Source of the DNA: Oscillospiraceae bacterium
Lineage (GTDB): Bacteria; Bacillota; Clostridia; Oscillospirales; CAG-272
Length of the DNA stretch: 41,024 nt
Direction: 5' to 3'
Assembly (NCBI GenBank): GCA_015063585.1
Contig: SVTW01000014.1
Coordinates: 1 to 41,024 of the forward strand
Shown here: one piece after another, positions 10,767 through 19,552 of the stretch
Layout: the number at the start of each line of letters is the position of its first letter
How positions within the stretch are numbered: position 1 is the stretch's first letter
The notes under the pieces: generated by a model
What the model saw: only the letters and a program-made list of their open reading frames with translations
What the model was told of the DNA's origin: nothing
The model's database searches: none
Position numbers and translations under genes: made by a program

Positions 10767-11777
10767 ATGGCAAAACAGATCGGCATTGATCTGGGTACAT
10801 CCAATACGATGATCTTTGTCAAGGATAAGGGCATTGTTCTGCGTGCGCCTTCGGTTGTCAGCATCGACCGCGCGACGCATGAGGTGATCGCGTCGGGCTT
10901 GACCGCAAAGCGTATGATCGGGAAAACGCCGGGAAATATCCGTGCGCTCCGTCCGCTCAAGGACGGTGTGATCACCGACCTGGAGGTCACCTCCCTGATG
11001 CTGCACGATTTCTTTGAACGTCTTGATCTGACGTCCTTTTTCAACCGTCCGTCGGCACTCGTCTGCATTCCCTATGGGGTTACCGAGGTCGAGCGGCGCG
11101 CGGTGGAGGACGCGACCTTTGAGGCGGGCGCGCGAAACGTGGGTCTGATCGACGAGCCGATCGCGGCGGCGGTTGGCGCGGGGATCCAGGTCTCCAAGGC
11201 GCGCGGAGCGATGCTGATCGACCTTGGCGGCGGTGTATCCGAAACGGCTGTTATCAGTCTCGGCGGCGTGGTGCAATCCAACTCCCTGCGTACGGCGGGC
11301 GACGAGATCGACCTTGCCATTATCAACCACCTCAAGCAATATCGCAACGTGCTGATCGGTGAGATCTCGGCTGAGATGCTCAAAAAGAAGATTGGGACCG
11401 CCGTGGCGGGGATCGATCGAGGCAGCGCGCAGGTGTGCGGACGCGATCTGCGCACGGGGCTTGCCACTACGATCGAGGTTACGACCGACGAGGTGCGCGC
11501 TGCGATTTCCGACCCGCTTTCCGAGATCGTTTCAATGGTAAAAATGACGCTGGAGAGCACGCCCCCCGAGCTTTCTGCCGACATCTTTGATTTCGGCATT
11601 GTGATGGTGGGCGGCGGCGCACTTCTGCCCGGGATCGATCAGGCGATCCATGACCGCACGGGAATCCGCGTGATCGTGCCGAAGCGCCCGAAGGACTGCG
11701 TATGCGTGGGTCTGGGACGCATGATCCAGAGCACGGGCGGCGACTTTTCGGAATTCATTCGCTATAAGGTCAAATAA
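10767..11777 (+). CDS. mreB: MreB/Mbl actin-like cell-shape protein
   Basis: A 336-residue bacterial actin that polymerises under the membrane and directs lateral wall synthesis. Nucleotide-binding blocks are present: phosphate-1 IGIDLGTSNT at the N-terminus, phosphate-2 LIDLGGGVSET near residue 150 and the adenosine motif GGGALLPGI near 287. The MreB-type segment KDGVITDLEVT is also seen. Length is typical. AAGGGGGCGG provides the ribosome binding site. It cannot be assigned to MreB rather than Mbl or MreBH from sequence alone. The usual downstream partners mreC and mreD are not in this window. A terminator follows, so it may be transcribed separately from the CPBP gene. Confidence 0.93.
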   Translation: MAKQIGIDLGTSNTMIFVKDKGIVLRAPSVVSIDRATHEVIASGLTAKRMIGKTPGNIRALRPLKDGVITDLEVTSLMLHDFFERLDLTSFFNRPSALVCIPYGVTEVERRAVEDATFEAGARNVGLIDEPIAAAVGAGIQVSKARGAMLIDLGGGVSETAVISLGGVVQSNSLRTAGDEIDLAIINHLKQYRNVLIGEISAEMLKKKIGTAVAGIDRGSAQVCGRDLRTGLATTIEVTTDEVRAAISDPLSEIVSMVKMTLESTPPELSADIFDFGIVMVGGGALLPGIDQAIHDRTGIRVIVPKRPKDCVCVGLGRMIQSTGGDFSEFIRYKVK

Positions 11778-11793
11778 CGGTTTGACAATCCAG

Positions 11794-11830
11794 AAAGGCA
11801 GTCGGTCTTGCGTGACTGTCTTTCCTTTTT
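11794..11830 (+). terminator. Terminator after mreB
   Basis: A 10-bp stem (11794-11803 with 11814-11823, one G-U pair) with a 10-nt loop is followed by CC and T5. It lies 16 nt after the mreB stop. Confidence 0.75.
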
Positions 11831-11875
11831 CAGAAACGGGGCGAAGCGATTTGTCCCCGCACAGGAGGATCCACT

Positions 11876-12892
11876 ATGCACGAAAACAAATTTGGTATGT
11901 CGCCCCTTTGGGGAACCCCCACCGAGGAGCCGACCGCGGTATTGACCACCTCACAGGCGCGTCGACGTCTCGCGATCCCCGCATTGGCGGTGCTTGGTAT
12001 CTATCTTTTTACAATTTTAGCGCAAGAGGTGCTTTTGCTTTTGGTGGCCCGTTTTGCGCCCGCGCTCCGCGATGCTGACTGGTTTATGCTCGTGGCGGGA
12101 AATACCCCCATGTATTTGGTGGGTATGCCGCTCTCACTGATCGTGTTCGGCTTTTCCTTTCCCGAGCCGCCCAAGCCGAAGCGCATCGCATTTCCGGTCT
12201 TTCTTGGCTTGATCGCGATCTGCTTCTCGCTCACGATCGTTGGAAACATTGTCAGCAACGTGATCAACACGCTTCTTGAGGCGATCACCGGCAAGCCTCC
12301 TGTCAACGACCTTGCCGAGCTTACGCTGAACACGCCGCTGTGGGCAAACCTGCTTTTTGTCGGTATTCTTGCTCCCGTGCTGGAGGAGATCTTTTTCCGC
12401 AAGCTTGTGATTGACCGTTGGCGTCAATTTGGGGAACTCCCCGCGATCCTGCTCTCGGGTCTTCTGTTCGGTCTGATCCACGGAAACGTCAGTCAGGTCT
12501 TTTACGCCGCCATGATCGGCATGGTGTTCGGTTATATCTATCTGCGCACGGGCCGCCTGCGGTATACCATCGCGCTACACATGATCATCAACATGATCGG
12601 CGGTGTTTACTCCTCCGAGATGCTCAAGCTTTTCGATATGGAGGCGCTGGAGAGCGGCTCTGTGGCGGCTCTGCTTCAGAACATGACGCCGATGCTGATG
12701 ATGATGGCATATCTGTTCTTCCTTGTTCTCTGCTTTATCGGTGCGCCGATCGCGCTCGTGCTTCTGTGGAGGCGCATTCGCTTTGAAAAAGCACCGTATC
12801 GGCTCACGGCGGAGCAATGGCTCCGCGCGTTGCTGCTCAATCCCGCAATCTGGCTCTTGCTTGCGTTCATCGGATTTATGTTCGCGGTTTGA
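11876..12892 (+). CDS. CPBP-family intramembrane metalloprotease
   Basis: A 338-residue polytopic membrane protein with about eight hydrophobic segments. The CPBP/CAAX-protease (Abi) signature is complete: EEIFFR at residues 170-175 (motif 1, EExxxR), His202 in the LIHGNVSQ block (motif 2) and His235 in the LHMIINM block (motif 3). These residues are expected to form an intramembrane metal-dependent protease site. An AGGAGG with a 7-nt spacer precedes the ATG. It lies between mreB and a PBP2-type gene, in the place where mreC and mreD are usually found, and is 40 nt upstream of the PBP gene. Bacterial CPBP proteases act in bacteriocin self-immunity, peptide maturation or membrane-protein processing; the substrate here is unknown. 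Confidence 0.9.
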   Translation: MHENKFGMSPLWGTPTEEPTAVLTTSQARRRLAIPALAVLGIYLFTILAQEVLLLLVARFAPALRDADWFMLVAGNTPMYLVGMPLSLIVFGFSFPEPPKPKRIAFPVFLGLIAICFSLTIVGNIVSNVINTLLEAITGKPPVNDLAELTLNTPLWANLLFVGILAPVLEEIFFRKLVIDRWRQFGELPAILLSGLLFGLIHGNVSQVFYAAMIGMVFGYIYLRTGRLRYTIALHMIINMIGGVYSSEMLKLFDMEALESGSVAALLQNMTPMLMMMAYLFFLVLCFIGAPIALVLLWRRIRFEKAPYRLTAEQWLRALLLNPAIWLLLAFIGFMFAV

Positions 12893-12932
12893 GCTTCGTA
12901 TTACAAAATTCTGTTGAAAGGAGGGAACCGCA

Positions 12933-14999
12933 TTGACCGTTCGACGTTCCAATCTGTGGCGCTACGCGATCATTGTTGCGATCTTTTTTCTGATCAGCGT
13001 GATTTATCTGGGCAGACTGTTTTATTTGCAGATCATTGTCGGCGTGCCGACGGATGACGGCTCGGAGGACACCCGCCGTGTCACGGTCCAGGCGGTGCGC
13101 GGCGAGATCTATGACCGCAACGGCAAGGCACTTGTGAGCAACCGCTACACCTACGATCTTGTTCTCTCCTATTCGGGCTTGGCGGGCGGCGGCTTGCGGC
13201 GCGCCAATGATGCCTGCCTCTCTCTGGCGGACGCCCTGCAAAGCACAGGGGCGGGGGACCGACACAAGGAAGCTTATTTTCCGTATGACGGCACCTATCC
13301 CTATTACGTTTTGCGCGATTCCTCCGATCTTTCCTCCACCGTTTCCTACCGACTGCAAAAGGTGCTTCGCACGATCGGGCTGGAGGAGGACGCGTCGATC
13401 GCCGACGTTGTGAAATATTATGTTTCCACCTTTGATCTGCTCGCAACCGACGCGGGCGGAAAGCGGCTGTACGATGACGACGAGATTGACCGTCTGATCC
13501 GCTTGCGCTATGACATGGACGCGCGGAGCTTTAAAGAAAACGGCGAGTATTTGTATGCCGAGGACATCGGCATAGAGCTGATGACCTACGTCAAGGAGCT
13601 CTCTCTTAGCGGCGTTTCCTTTACGGTCAACGTCGAACGCGTCTACAATTACCCCGGATATGCCTCCCATATTCTCGGAACGGTGGGGCCGATCTACTCC
13701 GAGGAATGGGAATACTATAACGAGCAGGGATACCAAATGAACGCGATCGTGGGGAAATCGGGGTGCGAATATGCCTTTGAATCCTACCTGCGCGGCAGTG
13801 ACGGCATTCTGGAGATCACGGTGGACGCCGATGGGCGCGTGACCTCGAAAACGCTGGTGGAGCCGATTGCGGGAAATGACGTTTATCTGACCATTGATAT
13901 TGATCTGCAAATTGCCGCAGAGGACGGTTTGCGCGACAACGTGGCGGAGGTCGTGCGGCGCGCGCAGGGCGACGTTTCACACGGGGCAAACTGCACGGCG
14001 GGTGCCGCCGTTGCGCTCGATCCCGACACCTTTGACGTGCTCGCCATCGCGTCCTTTCCCACCTACGATCTCACCACCTACAATCTTCAATACGACGAGC
14101 TGATCTCCGACGCGCGCAATCCGCTGTTCAACCGCGCGCTCAACGGGCTCTATGCCCCCGGCTCGACCTACAAGCTCGGTGTTTCGGTGGTTGGGCTTTT
14201 GCAGGACCGCATTTCCACAACCTCGCGGATCGCCTGTAACGGAAAATATACGCGCTATCACGATTATCAGCCCAAATGCTCCACCTGGCCGCATGCCTAT
14301 GGCTCCACGCTCAACGTCACACAGGCAATTGCCGATTCCTGCAACTGCTTTTTCTATGAGCTGGGATATCGGCTGGGCATCGACACGCTGAGCGGATATA
14401 TGGGGAGATTTGGCTTTGGAAAGGATACGGGCATTGAGCTTGGCGGTCAGGTCGGCAATCAGGCAAATGCCGACGATTGGCTTGCGGCGGAGATCCCCGG
14501 ACTGACACTGCAAACCGCCATCGGGCAATCCGATACCGCCGCCTCACCCCTTCAGCTTGCTTGCTATCTCGGCACGCTTACAAACGGCGGCACACGCTAC
14601 AGCGCGCATCTGCTCAACGCGGTCCATGCGTTTGGAGGCGGAGAGCCGGTCTACACCTTCCGTCAGACCGAGCAGACGGTGCTGGACCGGATCGAGATTG
14701 CCGAATCCGACCTCGCCGCCGTATTACGCGGTATGCGTGACGTCGTCACCGAAAATGAGGTGGTGGACCGATACATTCCAAACGATCTTACCGACGCAAA
14801 CGGAAATGCGGTTGCGGTAGGCGGAAAAACCGGTACCGCCCAGAACAGCTCCGGCTGTGACAACGCGCTCTTTGTATGCGCCGCGCCCTATAACGACCCC
14901 GAGGTCGTGATCTCGGTTGTGATCGAACAGGGATATACGGGCGGTTACGCCTCCATGACGGCGGGAAAGATTCTGGAGGCATTTTACGGTCGCTCCTGA
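12933..14999 (+). CDS. Penicillin-binding protein 2-type transpeptidase
   Basis: A class B penicillin-binding protein of 688 residues that cross-links peptidoglycan outside the membrane, probably with the MreB elongation machinery. There is one N-terminal TM helix (about residues 11-32), then the PBP dimer domain beginning with VRGEIYDRNGKALVSN. The transpeptidase motifs are complete: STYK with catalytic Ser411, SCN at 469-471 and KTG at 632-634. The start is a TTG at 12933: it follows AAAGGAGGG at a spacing of 8, and no ATG exists until well past the TM helix. Compared with E. coli PBP2 the protein is slightly longer and carries an insert around residues 80-200. The mrdA/PBP2 role is inferred from the domain and mreB proximity; a SpoVD/PBP3-like role is less likely because the C-terminus has no PASTA domain. 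Confidence 0.92.
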   Translation: MTVRRSNLWRYAIIVAIFFLISVIYLGRLFYLQIIVGVPTDDGSEDTRRVTVQAVRGEIYDRNGKALVSNRYTYDLVLSYSGLAGGGLRRANDACLSLADALQSTGAGDRHKEAYFPYDGTYPYYVLRDSSDLSSTVSYRLQKVLRTIGLEEDASIADVVKYYVSTFDLLATDAGGKRLYDDDEIDRLIRLRYDMDARSFKENGEYLYAEDIGIELMTYVKELSLSGVSFTVNVERVYNYPGYASHILGTVGPIYSEEWEYYNEQGYQMNAIVGKSGCEYAFESYLRGSDGILEITVDADGRVTSKTLVEPIAGNDVYLTIDIDLQIAAEDGLRDNVAEVVRRAQGDVSHGANCTAGAAVALDPDTFDVLAIASFPTYDLTTYNLQYDELISDARNPLFNRALNGLYAPGSTYKLGVSVVGLLQDRISTTSRIACNGKYTRYHDYQPKCSTWPHAYGSTLNVTQAIADSCNCFFYELGYRLGIDTLSGYMGRFGFGKDTGIELGGQVGNQANADDWLAAEIPGLTLQTAIGQSDTAASPLQLACYLGTLTNGGTRYSAHLLNAVHAFGGGEPVYTFRQTEQTVLDRIEIAESDLAAVLRGMRDVVTENEVVDRYIPNDLTDANGNAVAVGGKTGTAQNSSGCDNALFVCAAPYNDPEVVISVVIEQGYTGGYASMTAGKILEAFYGRS

Positions 15000-15016
15000 C
15001 AGGAAAGGATTTTTAC

Positions 15017-15568
15017 ATGAAGGATTTTTTTACACCCGATTACATGTTTGGGCACTATTATGAGGTCACCCCCGCGTTTTTGCGCTCGATCGGGGTGCGC
15101 GCCCTGCTTTGTGACATCGACAACACCTTAGCTCCCTATGAACAGCCCGACCCCGATGACCGTATCCGTGCGTGGGTGGCGGCATTGGCGGAGCAGGGCA
15201 TTCGCGTAGCGCTTGTATCCAACAATCATGCGCCGCGTGTGGAACGCTTCAACCGCACGCTGGGCCTGCCCGCTTATCCCGACAGCGGAAAGCCGAAAAA
15301 AAGGACGCTGATCCGCGCGATGCGGGAGATGGGTGTGGACCCGGACGAGACCGCCATGCTCGGCGATCAGCTTCTCACCGATTCCTACGCGGGCAAGCAT
15401 ATCGGACTTCCCGCGTTGATCGTGCCGCCCATCAAGGACAAGACCAATCTCTTTTTCCGATTCAAGCGTTGGTGCGAGCGGCCCTTTATCCGCAAATACG
15501 CCAAAGCGCACGGGTACGCCGAATGGATGGCGTTCTGGAAGATCGGCAACGGAAGGGGCGGCAAATGA
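15017..15568 (+). CDS. yqeG: YqeG-family HAD IIIA phosphatase
   Basis: A 183-residue HAD-superfamily protein. The nucleophile motif is DIDNTL (Asp33, Asp35), motif II is SNN near residue 70, the motif III lysine lies in SGKPKKR and motif IV is GDQLLTD. The opening MKDFFTPDYM and the whole length match the YqeG group, conserved in Firmicutes and distantly similar to yeast mitochondrial PGP phosphatase GEP4. The substrate in bacteria is not settled. AGGAAAGGA precedes the start by 7-8 nt. Its stop overlaps the next start as ATGA. Confidence 0.92.
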   Translation: MKDFFTPDYMFGHYYEVTPAFLRSIGVRALLCDIDNTLAPYEQPDPDDRIRAWVAALAEQGIRVALVSNNHAPRVERFNRTLGLPAYPDSGKPKKRTLIRAMREMGVDPDETAMLGDQLLTDSYAGKHIGLPALIVPPIKDKTNLFFRFKRWCERPFIRKYAKAHGYAEWMAFWKIGNGRGGK

Positions 15569-16422
15569 GCGGCCCCACCTTTGGCCCCGGCGGCAACAGC
15601 GATCTTTTTTATGCCGAGGGGAATAAGTCCTCCCTGCAAAGCCCGGGCTGGATCAAACGCTTCGGACTGGATGCCTATGAATACGAGGCGGGAAATGGGC
15701 TGACCGCGGGGGAAGCCTCGCTTCGCGCGGTAGGAGCCAAGGCACGCGAGCACGGGGTGCGAATGTCCTTGCATGCGCCGTATTTTATCTCCCTTTCGGG
15801 GATCGATCCCGAAAAGCGGCTGAAGAGCATCGACTACATTCAAAAATCGCTTTGGGCGGCGGAGCTGCTCGGAGCCGATACCATTGTGATCCACAGCGGA
15901 AGCGCGGCTAAGATCCCGCGCGAGGAGGCGATGGCACTCTCGTGCGACACGCTCGCGCGCGTTGCCGAGGCGGTTGGCGAGACCCCGATCCGCTTGGGGA
16001 TCGAAACGATGGGCAAGATCCATCAGCTCGGCACGCTGGATGAGGTGATCGAGCAATGCCGCGTGGCACCGATCTATGCACCCGTAGTGGATTTCGGTCA
16101 CCTGAACGCGCGCGCGCTCGGCGGCGCGTTTCCCGACGCAGATGCCTACCGCCGCGTGTTTGACCGCATTGCCACCGCGCTCGGCGATCGCTTTGCGCAG
16201 AATTTGCATTGCCATTTTTCCAAGATCGCTTATACCTCGGCGGGGGAAAAAAAGCATCTGACCTTTGCCGACACCGCGTTTGGTCCGCTCTTTGAGCCGC
16301 TTGCCGAGGCGATCGTGCGTGAGAACGTGTCCCCACGCATCATTTGTGAGTCCGACGGCACGCAGGCAGAGGACGCGCTCTTTATGAAGCGTGCCTACGA
16401 GGCGGCGGCGTGCCGCGCGTGA
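15565..16422 (+). CDS. Endonuclease IV-like TIM-barrel metalloprotein
   Basis: A 285-residue TIM barrel of the AP endonuclease family 2. Most zinc-ligand motifs of Nfo are recognisable at nearly the same numbers: LHAPY (His70), VIHSGS (His110), GIETMGK (Glu147), VDFGHLN (Asp176, His179), LHCHFSK (His215/217), His231 and CESDG (Glu262). The aspartate that normally precedes His231 in an Asp-x-His motif appears to be replaced by lysine in the GEKKHL stretch. The protein is therefore either a divergent deoxyribonuclease IV or a relative with another substrate, such as a sugar isomerase. The ATG is chosen by ATGA overlap with yqeG; the open frame upstream is a shadow of yqeG. Confidence 0.8.
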   Translation: MSGPTFGPGGNSDLFYAEGNKSSLQSPGWIKRFGLDAYEYEAGNGLTAGEASLRAVGAKAREHGVRMSLHAPYFISLSGIDPEKRLKSIDYIQKSLWAAELLGADTIVIHSGSAAKIPREEAMALSCDTLARVAEAVGETPIRLGIETMGKIHQLGTLDEVIEQCRVAPIYAPVVDFGHLNARALGGAFPDADAYRRVFDRIATALGDRFAQNLHCHFSKIAYTSAGEKKHLTFADTAFGPLFEPLAEAIVRENVSPRIICESDGTQAEDALFMKRAYEAAACRA

Positions 16423-16463
16423 CCGCGTGCGAACCCAATTTCCGAGAAAGGATTTTCAAAACT

Positions 16464-16964
16464 ATGAAACCGATTCGTTTGATCTGCCTGTGGCTTGTAC
16501 TTTGTCTGGCGGCAATGCTGTGCGCATGTACCGATTCGACACTGCCGAACGATAAGACCGATCCAACCGACACAACCGACTCGATCGGCTCCACCGAGGG
16601 GCTTTCCACACCCGAACGGTATGCCGAGGCAGCCCTGCCCGCGCTCCCGGATCTGAGTGCTTGGTATGAGCGTGCCGTCGAACGCGAGCAGCTTACCAAC
16701 GCGTTGATCTATTCGCAGGAGGGCGATCTCTGGCATTGCTGGCTCTACGTTGGCAGCTATGCCGACGGGGACCGTGTGGAGGTCTTTTCCGATGCGGGAC
16801 GCCTGATCTTTCGCGCCACCGTGGCAGATGCCAACGCGTCGGGGAGCCGTTCGGTCCTTTATTTCACGTTTTCGTGTGAGACCGAGCCCGATGCCGTGAT
16901 CGAGGTCAACGGGGAGGATGAGGGCATTCTTCTCACGCTTGCCGACACCTCGCTCAAGCCCTGA
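16464..16964 (+). CDS. Small predicted lipoprotein of unknown function
   Basis: A 166-residue protein with a short lipoprotein signal peptide (MKPIRLICLWLVLC) and a lipobox L-C-A-C ending at Cys22, so it is probably anchored on the outer face of the membrane. A Thr/Asp-rich linker (DKTDPTDTTDS) follows, then a small domain with alternating beta-like segments. I do not recognise the domain. The start at 16464 is preferred to the in-frame ATG at 16410 because it is preceded by GAGAAAGGA and gives a canonical signal peptide. It lies 41 nt after the endonuclease-IV-like gene and 46 nt before pcrA. Confidence 0.75.
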   Translation: MKPIRLICLWLVLCLAAMLCACTDSTLPNDKTDPTDTTDSIGSTEGLSTPERYAEAALPALPDLSAWYERAVEREQLTNALIYSQEGDLWHCWLYVGSYADGDRVEVFSDAGRLIFRATVADANASGSRSVLYFTFSCETEPDAVIEVNGEDEGILLTLADTSLKP

Positions 16965-17010
16965 AATCCAACCGAACCCAAACCAAGAAGTTTTTGAGGT
17001 ATTTACCGTG

Positions 17011-19524
17011 ATGATAGAAGAACGTTACCTTGCCGCCAAGCGTGCGCTGTTTGACAAGGTTTATTCCTCGCTCAACGAGCGCCAGCGTGAGGCAGTTTTC
17101 ACCGTCAACAACCCCCTTTTGATCTTAGCAGGTGCAGGGAGCGGCAAAACCACCGTGTTGGTGCGCCGCATCGCCTTTATCATTCGCTACGGCAACGCTT
17201 ATTTCAGCACCTACGTTCCTTACGGAACCGATGAGGCGCGTGTGCGCGAGCTGGAGCAGGCGCTGTCGCTTCCCATCTCCGACATCGAATCGGGGATCCT
17301 GCCCGAATTTGCCAACAACGCCTGCCCACCCTACCGCATTCTCGCCATCACCTTTACCAACAAGGCGGCAAAGGAGATCAAGGAGCGTCTTTCGAAAATG
17401 TTTCCCGAGGACGCCGAAACGGCATCCGAGATCCACACAGGTACCTTTCATTCCACCTGTGTGCGCATTCTGCGCCGTCATTGTGAGCGAATGGGGTATC
17501 GGCAGGGCTTTACGATCTACGATACCGACGACACGAAGAAAACCGTGCTGGAAGCCATGAAGCGCTGCGGCATTGATGAAAAGCTTCTGCCCGTCAAGGG
17601 CGTGATGAATCAGATCAGCCGCGCCAAGGATAAGTTGATGACGCCCGATGCCTTCGCGATGGAGGCGGGAGTGGATTTCCGTCTCAAGCAGGTCGCGCGG
17701 GTCTATGAGGCATACCAGCAGCTTTTGCGCGAGTCGAACGCGCTTGACTTTGACGATCTGATCATGCAGACCGTGCTGCTGCTGAAAAATCATGCCGACG
17801 TGCGCGAGGATTACCAGCAACGCTACAAATACGTTTGTGTCGACGAGTTTCAGGATACCAACATCGCGCAGCTCCAGCTCACCATTTTGCTCTCGGGCTT
17901 CCATCAGAATCTGATGGTGGTGGGTGACGACGACCAGAGCATTTATAAATTCCGAGGCGCGACGATTGAAAATATTCTCACGTTTGATAAGACCTTTCCC
18001 GAGGCGAAAGTGATCAAGCTGGAGCAGAATTATCGCTCCACGCAAACCATTCTCGACGCGGCAAACGCCGTGATCGCAAACAACCGCGGCAGAAAGGGCA
18101 AAACGCTCTGGACGGCGGCGGGCGAGGGCGAGAAGATCCATCTGCGCCAATGCGACGATCAGAACGCCGAGGCGCGCATGATCGTGGACACCGTCAACCG
18201 CAAGGTGGCGGCGGGCGAGGCGACCTACCGTGATTTTGCCGTTCTGTACCGTACCAACGCGCAGGCGCAGAGCATCGAGAAGGCATTCGCGCGCTCGGCG
18301 GTTCCGTACCGTGTGCTCGGCGGCACGCGCTTTACCGACCGCAAGGAGATCCGTGACGCTGTGGCATACCTGCAGCTGATCAATAATCATGACGACAACG
18401 TCCGCCTCAACCGCATCATCAACGAGCCGCGCCGTAAGATCGGTGCCAAAACGCTCGAAACGATCGCGCTGATCGCCGAGGAACAGAGGTGCAGTCAGTT
18501 TGCCGTCATCGAGCGTGCCGCGTCCTATCCCGCGCTGGAGCGGAGCCGCGCCACGCTGGAGCAGTTTGCCGCGCTCATTGTGTCGCTTACCGAGGCATCG
18601 AAGGTGCTGTCTCTTGACGTTCTGTTCGACGCGGTTCTTGACCGCTCGGGCTACCGTCAAATGCTGGTCGATGCCGGCGCGGAGGAGGCAGAGCGTCTGG
18701 AAAACCTCGACGAGTTCAAGTCGGGTATTATAGAGTACATGAAGGAAAACGACGAGCCCACCCTCACGGGCTTTTTGGAGGAGACTGCGCTGGTTGCCGA
18801 CGTTGACCGCTACGACGAGAGCGCCGACGCCGTGGTGATGATGACGATTCACAGCGCAAAGGGCTTGGAGTTTCCGATCGTCTTTCTGCCGGGTATGGAG
18901 GACGGGCTTTTCCCCGGCAGCCAGACCATCACGGCAGGCGAGAGTGAAATGGAGGAGGAGCGGCGGCTCGCATACGTTGCCATTACGCGCGCGAAAAAGG
19001 AGCTTTACGCCATTCACACGCGCAACCGCCTGCTCTACGGACAAACCATGTATAATCCCGTGTCGCGTTTTGTCAGTGAGATCCCGTCGGCACTTGTAGA
19101 GAAGCCCGAGGAGGATTCGCACGCAAGCCGATTCGGCGGTTATGGGAGCGGATATTCCAATTTCGGCGGCTACGGCTCGCCGCGCGGCTCGGTTTGGGGC
19201 TCCCGCGGCGCCGAGGCACCCGCATCGCAAAAGCGGACCTATTATTCCGAAGCCGCAAAGCCGCAGCGCACCCCGATCGCAAAGCCCGCCGCACCGTCGG
19301 CATCCGCCGAGCGCATCACGGTGGGCAAGCCCTTGGCGGGGGCACGTCCGATGGGGCAAAAGGAGCAATTTGCCCCCGGAGACCGTGTGCGCCACATGAC
19401 CTTTGGCGAGGGCGAGATCCTTTCGGTACGTCCGATGGGAGCCGACGTGCTCTACGAGGTCGTATTTGAAAAGGTTGGCACCAAAAAGCTGATGGCAACC
19501 TATGCAAAGCTGAAAAAGATCTGA
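17011..19524 (+). CDS. pcrA: UvrD/PcrA-type DNA helicase
   Basis: A superfamily 1A 3'-5' helicase of 837 residues, acting in DNA repair and replication restart. Helicase motifs appear in order: Walker A AGAGSGKT at about 40-47, Ia ITFTNKAAKEI, motif II DEFQDTN at about 278, motif III GDDDQSIYKFRGA, motif IV QNYRST, motif V TIHSAKGLEFP and motif VI AITRAKKEL. Residues about 700-765 are a Gly/Ser/Tyr-rich low-complexity linker. The last ~55 residues (PGDRVRHMTFGEGEI...) match the C-terminal Tudor-like domain of PcrA, which binds RNA polymerase in Bacillus. The protein is longer than typical PcrA because of the linker and a segment after motif I. The start is ATG 17011 or the adjacent GTG 17008, with GAGGT upstream; the longer open frame is not supported. 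Confidence 0.95.
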   Translation: MIEERYLAAKRALFDKVYSSLNERQREAVFTVNNPLLILAGAGSGKTTVLVRRIAFIIRYGNAYFSTYVPYGTDEARVRELEQALSLPISDIESGILPEFANNACPPYRILAITFTNKAAKEIKERLSKMFPEDAETASEIHTGTFHSTCVRILRRHCERMGYRQGFTIYDTDDTKKTVLEAMKRCGIDEKLLPVKGVMNQISRAKDKLMTPDAFAMEAGVDFRLKQVARVYEAYQQLLRESNALDFDDLIMQTVLLLKNHADVREDYQQRYKYVCVDEFQDTNIAQLQLTILLSGFHQNLMVVGDDDQSIYKFRGATIENILTFDKTFPEAKVIKLEQNYRSTQTILDAANAVIANNRGRKGKTLWTAAGEGEKIHLRQCDDQNAEARMIVDTVNRKVAAGEATYRDFAVLYRTNAQAQSIEKAFARSAVPYRVLGGTRFTDRKEIRDAVAYLQLINNHDDNVRLNRIINEPRRKIGAKTLETIALIAEEQRCSQFAVIERAASYPALERSRATLEQFAALIVSLTEASKVLSLDVLFDAVLDRSGYRQMLVDAGAEEAERLENLDEFKSGIIEYMKENDEPTLTGFLEETALVADVDRYDESADAVVMMTIHSAKGLEFPIVFLPGMEDGLFPGSQTITAGESEMEEERRLAYVAITRAKKELYAIHTRNRLLYGQTMYNPVSRFVSEIPSALVEKPEEDSHASRFGGYGSGYSNFGGYGSPRGSVWGSRGAEAPASQKRTYYSEAAKPQRTPIAKPAAPSASAERITVGKPLAGARPMGQKEQFAPGDRVRHMTFGEGEILSVRPMGADVLYEVVFEKVGTKKLMATYAKLKKI

Positions 19525-19552
19525 AACCGCGCGATGGAGGGGAGGGGCGGAG

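Noticed and set aside
15172-15564. N-terminal extension of the endonuclease-IV-like gene
   Set aside because: It overlaps yqeG in another frame and does not match the family; ATGA at 15565 gives the expected start.
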